A stretch of 64,000 nucleotides of DNA from Burhinus oedicnemus (lineage: Eukaryota > Chordata > Aves > Charadriiformes > Burhinidae): NCBI GenBank assembly GCA_008921705.1, contig VFFE01007486.1, positions 4,595,044 through 4,659,043 of the forward strand, in the 5' to 3' direction. Shown here in pieces: positions 28,601 to 40,600 of this stretch (positions within the stretch are counted from its first letter, which is position 1; each line of letters opens with the position of its first letter). The translations under genes were made by a program, and so were the position numbers. The notes under the pieces were generated by a model. That model saw nothing but the letters and a program-made list of their open reading frames with translations. It made no database searches and was not told the DNA's origin.

Positions 28601-31600
28601 ATATACGTAAGTATTATACATACACACACACAAAATCCAGTACTTCAGTTTACTGTAGAAAGATTTAGTCATTAACTTTCGAACAATCTTTAGTACCCTG
28701 GCTTTCTCAGGCCATAAAATTAGTCACCTGAGAGTTTCATTTATTTCTTTAATCCACTGGTGGTAATATATCTGCTGTTTGCTACTTGCAGCACAATTTT
28801 CATAGTCCTCTGAACTACAACATCATCCCACCAACTTTAAGATTAAACTGCTTTGGATGCAGTATAGTATTTTACTGCAGTATTTTATTATTTTAAAAGT
28901 ACATACCACACTCTAAAAGTTCCCAAATAAGCAACACTCCTCATCTAGATGAAAAAGTTACTTTAAAAATATTTAGTTTGTAACATAACAGAATATTTTT
29001 AACCAAGACTGGACTAAATATAAAGAGAGACTGTAATTGCCTTAGGTCAGGTTACAAATGTGAAGGCGTACAAGTAGAAGAAGTTATCACATTATCTATT
29101 ACAATTGCCAGAAGGAGTCCTCCAGTAACAGACACCCTCAACAAGACTAAAAATTAATTTCCACATTGTCCCTAGTGACCAAGGCTGCTGTCTCTAACTA
29201 CAGTCAGTCATGTCATATATCTTAATGGAGTTATTTTGGTAAATTAATTCACGTGGTCAGAAGACCCCCATCCCTCCCTACCCCTGAAAAAAGTAATTTT
29301 TTTCTTTATTAAAAAGGAGAAAAGCTATAAACAATAATGTAGGGCTCAAAAAGGAACACCACATTGAGTTTTTCAGCTGTAATGTCAAATGGCACCGTGA
29401 TTACGGGCAGTACTGCAACCCAGTATTATGGAATCTGGAAAGTCAAAGCTCAGCAGAAAGCCAACATAAATGATTTTCCAAATTATACTGGCAATAGAAG
29501 AGGATCTGCAAGAAGGAATGTCCAGGCCAGGAATGAAGGAAAACACATGCCAGTCAGCTTCACCTCAATCCCTAATACAGTTGTGAGCAACCAAAAAAGA
29601 TTTACCAAGTGCAAATCATGTCTGACCAAACCAATTGCTTTCTACAGTGAGGTGACTGATGTCGAGGACAAGGAGGGGGACTTAGATGTTGTGTACCTTG
29701 CCTTTAGCAAGGCCTTTGGCACAATACCCCACAGTTTCCTTATCACAAAATTGGTGGGGTATGGACTGAGTAAGTAGACGATAGGATAAGCAAAAAATTG
29801 ACTAGATTGCTGGACACAGAGACACATGATCAATGGTGCAAAGCTCAGCAGTCACCACTCAGCTGGGAACCTTCAGGGATCAATACAGGGCCCAATGCTG
29901 TTTAATGTCTTCATTAACAACCTGGGTGATGGCACAGAGCACATTCTCAATAAGTCTGCAAAGAATACCAAACTGGGGTGAGTGCTCAATTACGCTGGAG
30001 GGTAGAGCTACTGTACAAGGATGCTGACGGGCTAGAGAAAATGGGCTGCAAGGAACTTCATGAAGTTCAACAAAAACAAGTATAGGCTTGCATCTGGAGA
30101 ATAACCCTGGGCCATGATACAGTCTGGGAGCCAACTCTCTGGGAAGCAGCTCTATAGAATGGGACCCAGGGATCCTGGTGGGCAGTAAGATGAACACAGT
30201 CGGCAGTGTGCCCTTGTAGCAAAGGCAGCCAACCGCACCCTACCCTGTATCAGCAAGTGTCACCAACACATCCAGCAAAGTAATCCTTCTTCTCTATTTG
30301 GACATGTAAGACTACCCCTAGAGTCCTGTGTCCAGTTTTGGTCTCACCATTACAATACAAATCCATCTGGAAACCAATGTACAGTATCCAATTCCACCAC
30401 AAGGGGTTTTTGTGCCCCCCCCCCAAAAAAAAAGCTATATACAGAAACCACATGCTGGCTACATTAGCCACCAAAGGAATGGTAGATTCAAAAAGTTTAT
30501 TGGTGCATCAAATTAATAGTCTGACCCCCTTTATATGACTGGGAACTAACCACAACTTTTAAAGTGTTTAATGTCTCCTCTCCTCCACCTTTATCTTCAA
30601 AAATAAGCAAGAGCAGTAGTCTCTCACACACCTACCACCAACATAATAAAGGGCATCTACTGCCTAAACACTGGAATCTGAAGTAACATCTACTGATATT
30701 ACATTCATTGATTTTAATACGTTGAGGGGTTGTTTTGTTCTTTTAATTCCAAGACCTCAATCATTGCCAGCACCACAAATCTAGTTTCAGTGCTTGCAAT
30801 GATCACCCCTTTACTATATCCATTTTCTCTTCTCAAAAGTTTACTGATAATTCCCCAACATTTTTTAAAAGTATGTAGTGGTTCTTAACCAGCATCATAA
30901 TTAACAAACTACAAAATGAAATGGATGTAAAAATAGAGGAATGTCAAAGATCAGAGTATGCACCACAAAGCAGCAGTTTTCAGGAGCCAAATAACAAATA
31001 GATCCTAAGTTGCAAATACAGTGCATTTTCAAGAAGAAACGTAAATCCACTCACAGAATACTAGCACCTTCCTCTGAAGATTGTGATGTTACTCCGCTGT
31101 TCCCTTCTTAAGTTTAAACTTGCTGCAGTTCTTTAAGTACTGTAAGTTTTCTCCAGTTACAAAATACTGAAACTGTGATACAACCACTATTTCACTACAA
31201 ATTCCCAGTAGTGTCTGAGAGTACATCTGAACTCCTACAACGCCAAATTTCCTACGAAGCATGCGTACTGGATGAAGACAAAATAATCGTAAAAACAGAT
31301 GTTATACAAAATAACAAAAACGTTTACAAAGCTAGAGTAAGTCTCAAAACTCCCAGTTCCTTGCAACTGTTTTTCTGGACAGAGTACCATCCAGTTGCAT
31401 AAAATAAAGCAAGAGAAAGATTAGTTCAGTGTATCCAAATCACTTAGTAGTCCACAGTATCAAGAGACAACTGCAACTTCTTTACTGAGCAATTGATGCC
31501 TAACCCTTGACAGAAAGGACAGGGCCAACAAAAGAAGCAGCACTTTGAGGGTATGGCAGAAAATGCCTTTACTTAAGTGGGGAAAAAAGGTGTTTAAATA

Positions 31601-34600
31601 CTATTGCCTTTTTCCAGTGGGATAAATGTAATGGGAATATTAATAAAAACAGTCCAAATCTTTCCCCTTCATGTGTTTAATATCCCCTTTCCCCATCCCT
31701 CCTTCAGTCACTATTGCTTGTCTGCTTTCCCCACTCACTTCCAAGAGATCTTTGGTTCACCATCACTTTTGGGAAAGCATGGTAACTCTGCATCTCTTTC
31801 ACGGTCGTCTGTGCCCTTTTGCCTTTTCCTGAATACTGTTACTGAGAAAACCATTCTGTCTGCTGCCTCCTCAACCCCTAAGAAACTTCACAAGTTTTAT
31901 CCAAGTGATTTGCTATGCAACGCTGCTGACAGGCTGCAGTGTGTAGCCCAGAAGCAGATACATCTAAGTAGAGTAGAGCCTCCTACAATTTCTTCTAAGC
32001 CTTTGCTCTATAGCCTCTGTCCATCTGGCCTCTCTATGGAAGCCAAAAGCCTGTTGAGTATCCTAGATGAATCTTTTAGCCTCAAGTAGTCTCCCTCTCC
32101 TTCCTCACAAAAAATCTGGGCCCAGAGTTACTGTGCCAACTACTTCCTGGATGTCTCCCAGATGCATATACTACCTCCTGCCCACTGCAACACTGAAGAG
32201 GGAAAGCAAGTGTGAACATCTGCAAATAAAATTTACATAGAGGGACAGTTCTATGAACTTTGTGGAACACTTCATTCTCAAACATCAGGGCATGGAATAT
32301 TTCCAACAAATTTTAACGAATTGGGGGGGGGGAGGAAACCACAGAAACAGTACATCACTTCTTGCCACTAATACTTCAAGATTATAAACTGAAACTAATT
32401 ATAGATTAAACTAGTTAAGTCATTTGAGTATCCAGCTCTCAGGGCAAGTTTACAGAAGATATCTAAAACCCTCACTCATTGCCATTTGCTCAAGAACAAA
32501 AAGGAAACCTAACTGAAACAGAACTACCTAACCTTACACATAACTTTTTCTAGAGGCACAGATGTACTCAGAAGTCATAGAAGGAACGATAACATTTCCT
32601 GTTTTCTAACGGACAGAAATTATTTTGGATATTAATTCACTTCGGATCTAAACAGAGGGAAATGTAGGAAAGCAGTATGAACTTCCCTCGCACCAGACCA
32701 TGCAGCTGTTGATTTGGCAACTTCTCCTGTGTTCCCACCCTCATAGCTCTCCAGAAGGCTGGTTCACCAAGACAAAACAATTCCTCACGCAGTCGCTACT
32801 TAGCTGCTAGACCTGATGCAAGAAGCAGCGTCACACCAGTTGTGTCTGGTGGGAGGGAGAAAACCTCTTTGGTAGCAGCCCAAACTAGATCCAGTTACAT
32901 CAAATGTGAAACAGCACTTTTAGTGTCTTAAATTCCTTTATGCATGTAGGATATCTAATGAAAAATATACAGACAACCCAGTGACAGCAGCAGGAAAACA
33001 AAGATAAAGGTACAAGGAAGAAATATAAAGAGGAAGGAAACACACAAGAGCAACAAGTAGTAAGCAAAAGAAGAACCATACAGACAACAAGGTCTTCATT
33101 CATAGACTAACCTAGATGTACTGTTCCACAAAGCAGCAACACAGTTACTTTGATCATTGGAAAACAGAAAAATGCTTTGCATAACGCATCAAAAAACAGA
33201 GAACAGTTATGGGCAAATCTCTAGAAATCCAGAAAGAAAAATTAAGAAGAGTGCAACTATAACGTTACAGTGACATTATTAACACAGAAAAATAATTTCA
33301 AATAGGAAACAAAAGAAAAGAGGGTATTGGTAAAATAAAGCACAATTAAAAGAAATAGTAATGGAAAACAGCAGACCATCATTAATTGAAGTAGTCAACA
33401 AAGAAAAATACCAATAAAGCAATCGAAGGGCTTAGAGACATCCACAGAAACACGAAGTTTGCCTTTGGTCTCACTATTGCTAACTTGTAATCTTCTCAAG
33501 AATTCTTTAAGAAGCTGTTAGTAGGACAACTGCCAACCAAAAGACACAAGACCAACACTATTTAAAGTCCAGACCTTAAAACCAACAAAGAAATAAATAA
33601 GACTTATTTCAAAGTTTTAGTCACACATGCAAGTCGAATTAATGCAAGCACAAAGCACAAAAGACAGAACGCAGTACACGCACAGCAAGGGTGAATTATC
33701 TTTAACACAACTACTACAGAGTATTCAATTCAGAAGAAAATGTTGACTGTGAAAACGAAAACTGTGGTAAGAGTGAAAATTTAAAATAAAGTCTTATTAT
33801 CCTAGTGTCACATTATAAAGAAATATAGTCTTATCAAAATTAAAATTATATTCACTCAAAACAATTTGTTTTCCACAAAAATTTTAAAATTATATATGAG
33901 CAATAAATGAACTGTAATAAGTAATTCCCATTTAATTGTATGTACCATCAGATTAAATATGTAATTGAGACATTAAATCACAAGATTTAAGATTTCCATA
34001 GTACACGATTTCACTTTACAAAGTTAATGAAATTTCAATTTGTTAGCATTGTGATCAGAAATACTAATTTGAGTATATAAACTATAAAAAAAAGTATTTT
34101 TCTTCCAAGTATGTTAAAAGAGGTTAGCCACCTCGATCAAACGTAGATTTCATTAAAAAGTAAGATATCTATCAGTAACAAACATGCCGAGATATACTAG
34201 GGGGGAACAACACTCCGCATTGCATTTTAGGAAAAAAAAAAAAATTTAAAAAAGACACACCAAATACAGATGCAATTTCAAGCACAAATACTTCCTTCAG
34301 TGGATAAGGAATACCTATCATTATTACCGATCCTATTATTTTCAAGATATCACAAAAATCATTACACATATTTCAGAAAAGTCAGATGATACAATTTTAT
34401 AAAATACTACAACATTTGGGAAAACTGAAAATAAACGAAGTTTTGAGTTTTTAAAAAGGACACAGAATGCCAAGGTTTCGGGGAAGAGGTGCCAGGCCTC
34501 ACACAGAAGAAAGGACCCGAGACTCATCAGAGACATCTCTCCTCCGTCTGCAGCAGCAGTTGTTAGAATAGCAGCAGGGCAACAAGCAAGGCTTCATCAT

Positions 34601-37600
34601 GTCTCCAAATCAAACGGTTCCAAGATCATTTTGGTGATCAGCAAAACTTTAAAGCAATCACTCTTTCTACAGTTACACAGGCTGGACACTTATTTCCTAA
34701 AGCATGTACATCACTGGATTTTTAACTCATCCACACAGTCTGGAATGCCAAATGCTGAATACAGGATGACTGAGAACATTAGGTACATTCTTTCGGTACC
34801 TATTTAGAGCTATGAGAGAAATTACCCCAAGTCTGAGGCACTGTTTCATCATCAGTTGGTTAGCTGTGGCAAGAATTTCACAGTGATCTTCTAGAGTATT
34901 TTCTCCTTGGCCTTGTCTGACAGCACTGACAGGAAGAGTGGAAATGTAGAGCATCCTACAGGATATGTAGCAATTCAAACTTCCTGCTCAAGTTTGTTCC
35001 CTTACATCACAAGGGACAGCCTAACCTACACTGCCTCAAAGGCACCAGCAGACGTGTCAAGAACAGTTATTTCTTAGAATTGCAAAAATATACTGAAGAA
35101 CAGGAATATGTGATCTTAAAATAGCAATATTTGTGAAGTAATAGCATTCTGACACAGATTTGATTAAAATATAACTGGAATCACCTTGTTCCTCCCAGAA
35201 GCATGGGATTAAGGGAAGAAAGGAAGGGGAACAGACATAAAAAATAAAAATAAAATCACACTGTAACAGAAGCACAGCTGCATTTAAGCAGCTAATACTC
35301 TTCAAAGTAAGCCCCCAAATTCATGAACTTTCTTGGAAAGAAAATGTGTAATGCTCATCTTCCTATCCAAAACTCCAACCACAATGGGATATTGAATTAA
35401 GTATTTTAGACATCAATGTTATAGACAAGTACCTGTGAACTTTTAATTAGGCCGTATTACCCCTCACTTGAATAAACACAGCACTATTTCCACCTGTGAA
35501 ATAAAAAGCAGATCTTGATATTTAATATACCCGATTATCAAAAATTCTTCTAATCAAATCAAGGCACAGAAAGGACTTCATACAGGCCATTTGATGCAGG
35601 AAGGGACTTAATGAAAGCAAGCAGCTGGCATTCTCCGGCTGGCAACTGGTGGACTGACTAACTGGTACGGTTCAAATCAAATTGGTTTTACCAAATCTTG
35701 TACTGACTGTTCAAGAAAATATGCAGAGCAGCAGGACTCAAGAAGTTTAAGGGCCACTGGTGAAACAGCTTCAAAATAAATTATTGAACTAACTACTATG
35801 GTAAAACTCTGTATTCTATTCTGGGAAAACCCTCGATTTTCAGAGAATCCCACCTGAACAGAACTAGTTAAAATTTGTGGAGCTTTTTAAATGTTTGTAA
35901 AATGCCAGTGTTAAAATAAAAGGATAAATTTGACTCACAATATTTTAACTGCAACACTGAGATCACACCCCCTTCCATATAGAAAACAGAAAGCCAACTG
36001 ACACCTTAACTTCTTCAGAAATCCACCTCCCCTCTCTGTGGATTTTACAGCTACTTCTCCTTCAGAGCAAGAATAAAATCTTTAACAGGTATTCCCAAAC
36101 TCTTACAGGGTAGGAATTAACCTCTTTTCCAAAGTAAATGACAGTTATAATAGGAGTGCCCTAGCTCAACATACCTAGATCTATGCTTAGTCACATTAAA
36201 AATAAGTGCCCGTTTCACCTCATATATATCATCACAACTACACGTCCTTATTTTAAGGTGTAATACTATATAAATTCTGTAAACAAGATTAGAGTGCTCT
36301 TGTTAAAACATTTCAATATGTTTACACTATGAAATAACATCTCATTTTTTCAATTCAGAAATCAGACATTACTTATTGGGGGAGGGGAGGGAGAGAACAA
36401 GCAATTAAGCCCAAGATCATAATGCCTTGCACTTCTTGAAGTTTCTCTCTCATGTAACTGCAAGTGCCAATTGCAATTGATTTTTCTATTATTCCAGCCT
36501 TGGTACTCTCAGCCAAGCAATGGCAAAAAGTGCTAATGGGGCTTCAAAATATTAATTCTTTAAGTGTTGCCAATAACTTACACCACCAGTGGTTTCTTGT
36601 TTCTAATAATAGTAATTCTCATAATGCTAGTTCAAATGCTTTGTCATCTTCGTAAGGGTGGGGAGAAAGGGACCAACATTTAAAACAGAAATAATTCCCT
36701 AGAGTGCAACCAGACAGAGGAAATAACACTTGGAGCTCCTTCAGCTATCCAGACGACCTATTACTCTTTTTATTGAACTAAGGAACTTCACACTTTTCTT
36801 CTTTCACACTGTTTTGGGGAATGGTCCAGACTGACTAAAATTTTAGAGTTGTTGCAGAACTCTGCATTCAGCTTCAGCAGTTTAGGCACAACTGTGCACT
36901 TTAAGAATAGTCATGAGTGTTTAGACACTAGTTTTTACTAATAGCCAGCAAAATATTTAAAAACAAATACTAGGAACACACGACATCCATTCTTTGTAAA
37001 AGGTTAATTTTCCTAATTTTTCCATTCCTCACATAATTTTAACTGACACTACACAGAATTTGGAATTATTAAAAGAGCTGTCATAGCAACAATTAGGGAC
37101 ACAAAGCAGACCAGTGATAGCATAGACTTCATTTACAGAATATATTGAAGGAGAAAAAGAGGTTTTTTACCTCCCAAGGGCTTGTAACTGATCCTCCAGC
37201 TAGATCTCATCTGGCAAAACACTGGCACCAAGGTGAAGCCCTAGCGTGTAAGTTCCACAAAAGGACAGAAAACTAATTTCTTTCCACACCCTGGCTAATT
37301 GTCTACACTCTTGAAGCTGTCTCTACCAACAAAACATAATATAGTCACATGAAGCATCAGAGCAACCTTCCACAGCCATGTATAAAGGAAAAGAAAAAAT
37401 TATCAATGCTATAGTAAGTATATCAAGCAGTTAACTGTGTCCTGCATCTTTCAAAGCTGGACTAACATATACATTACAATGTACTACTGTTTCAGTAAGG
37501 CTAACTCATTATTATTCTAAAGCAACTTAAAACAAGCTGCTAAATGAACCTTTATTCTTAAAAATCAGGCAGATTTGCCTAGTTTTGCTCAAAAGCAATT

Positions 37601-40600
37601 CTCAATGGTTAGCAGCTATCAAAGGTTAAGAAAAAAGCTTGTTAAACATCTCATTAAAAAAAAAGTAAATTGTTTAACAGAAAGGAAATACTACACGTAC
37701 TTAGTGAATTATCTTGACTGGGCAATAACAAGAAGTAACAACGCATCAGAGCTCATTTGTATGGTGCATTTTTAGTTGAGACATGGGAAAAAAAAAAGTT
37801 TTCCTACTTTGTCAAATTTTAAAAAACTTCTCAACTGTCACTAGTACTGCAACAAAGTATTCTTGCTAAGCTGAGAATTAAGTTGTTGAAAATTTAGCTG
37901 CTGATAAATTCAGAAGGAAGGCCTCACTAAGCATCCCAAAGCAGTTTAATGAGCAACTGGAAGAAAAAAAAATTGGAAAAAGAAGTCTACTCACTTTAGG
38001 AAAAGTGCCTTCTTTAGAGGCAACACAGGATGCAGATGCAGACACAGCACAGGCCATCAATTTGAAAGACATTCTAAAACTTCTTGTAAACTAAGTCCCA
38101 CAAAAATCCTATTTAATATTTGTTCCCACCAGAATTTAAGACACTATTGACCAGCAAGAGCCAGAGCTGTAAAACACCAGCTGCCTTGCTGTGGTCAGGA
38201 CAGCACAGTTGCTACCACACAAGAGTCGAGAATGGTAAAAACAGTTGTCTGAAAACACAGGAGATGGACCATTGCAACTTGTGTCTATCATGGCCCCATC
38301 AGACAACAAAGTGCCAAAACAGTAGGTTGCATGGAAACAGGCCACACTGGGCCTTGAAAAGCAAAGGAGACATCTGATGAACAAGAAAAGGGGAACAAGT
38401 GAAAGGACACAGAAAGGCCAACCCAACAGACTAGGGAAACGATCACTGTGGCAGGACTCTGAACACATGCAGACAGAACGTATTCAACGTGACTGCAGAA
38501 ATAAGCTCCGATGACCAAGATGATGAAAAATTGGGGAATGCTGTTTGCTAAGTAGGTAAATAAGTATACGTGCTTGGCACCCAACAACATGATTTCTGAT
38601 CCAACTAAAATAAGACGACCTGCAGTAAGGGCCAAATAAAAAACACACGGTATTTTTTCCTGACGGGAAGTATGATCTTCCCCCGAAATTACTGATTACA
38701 AGGTCCTAATCCTAACTGCATCCACACAAACTGGACTGAATCTGCAACAGTCTGCATATAAGGATACAGTCAAAGGATGTAGGAAACTGATCCTGAGAAA
38801 CTGTAAGTTATGTTTTAACTGCATGATAACAATACATGAAAAAACAGATTCTGCCTTTCCTTCATGCTTAAATATATTTAAGAATAATAATGTCTAAATT
38901 GTTAAATTATAAAACTAACAATTATAGTGGGGGGAATGTTTCTAAATTTTTAATGGCTAAAAAAAAAAGAGACAGTGCTCTTAGCCATTCTAGACAGCGG
39001 CAAACTACAGAAGTCCAGAAATATCCAGCATTTTTTTTCATCTCATTTCACTACATGTCCTTAAATAAAAGTTACTTTGAGAGAGGAATAAATCCAACAG
39101 ACTTACTGGCTGTCGAGTGTTCCCCCTCCTCAAAGTTATTAAGACAAATTTAGGCAGCCTACAGATATGTGCATTTTCACTATTGTCCATCTCTAATGTC
39201 AGTCCATCACACATTCCAACTCAATTTTCACATAAAAAGAAAAAAAAAAAAAAAAAAAGGGGGGGAGGGGGGAGATTTAGGTGTTTATAGAATACTATGT
39301 AACAGTAGGCTTTGAAGCAATCTGCATCTTCCTGCAAAGTGTGGAAAGGGTTCATGGGTGCGACCGCATGCAGTTTTCACAAGGTGTTTCAGCTACCAAG
39401 ACACTATTGGAACGCCCAAAGAGCACGCTGGAAAGGACTCCGTCCAGTTTCCATGTCAGGTGGGTCCTCTGACAGCCAAGAGTTGTCTGGTTGTTTGAAG
39501 AACTCCCCACAACTGCTTTTCAGGCAGGCAAGCAAAGCCTGCAACTTTGCTAGACCCCTCCAAAATTTAAAGTCATCTCCTTGGCAGAGACCAAGCCTGG
39601 AATACTTCACTCCGAAGCATCTTATATACAGGAACTAGAAGTAAAGCACATCAGAACGCAGTCCTACAGACACCAAGGCTAAGTATCATAACTGGTCACC
39701 ACACGCATAAGCACTAAGTTTTACCTCAAAAAGCCAACAGAGCAAGCATTATCCACACTGCTACACCAGTGCTACTAAAAAAAAAAAAAATTCCAATTCC
39801 AAGACAATAAAGTGTCTTGGATAGGCAAACACAGTCATCATCAAACAGAACAAACAGTCTGGAATGAGGCACCGACCCAGAACGTTCTATGCCGCACTTA
39901 AAATAATGTAAATTACTACCGTTAATGCTTACACATCACACTCACCTACACTATTTAATGAAAGTTATTAACCCTGATCACCCACCAAATACCCTTCATA
40001 CAAAAACAGGTCATGTATTTTTACAGGTTTAACTCACTCGGCAAATTTTACCCTCCCCAGGAAATATGAGAGCTCACAGCACTACAGAACCACTGAAAAC
40101 TTTGAACTGAGGCAAACTGAAAGCTTCAGGATACTTTTTTAGCTTCATTCAGGAAAGCAAAGCTAAATTTTCCAGGTGTCAGAAAGCAAGCCTTCACCCT
40201 TCAAGATTTAAGACAATTCAGTTTTGGACAAATAGCCTTCAGCGCAGGATAATGTGACAAATTATAAAACACAGGTAACGCAATCATCATGTTGGAGAAG
40301 TATCTGTATGCCAGACACCTTGCTGACACATTAAAAACAGAAAATCAATCGGTCTTTGTAGAGAAAACTGAGTACGGGGGAAAGTCTCATTTCCAGCAAC
40401 TAGAACAGAGCGCCAGATCCCCCCCCTTGAGAGCACCTTTGGGCACAGTAGCCATTTCTAGCCCATACTGATCCTCAAATACCTGCTTGCCTCACCGCTT
40501 TGCTGTCCAGCTGCTTTGGGACGGAAACCCCCTACTACAGAGGGGACAACCGAGGCAGCCAACTTCTACCAATTACCTACAACCACAAACTCCTGCAACA

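Noticed and set aside
31604..32089. 161-codon plus-strand open frame in intron 1
   Set aside because: It begins with TTG, its first ATG is several codons in, it has no recognisable domain, and there is no splice or promoter context.
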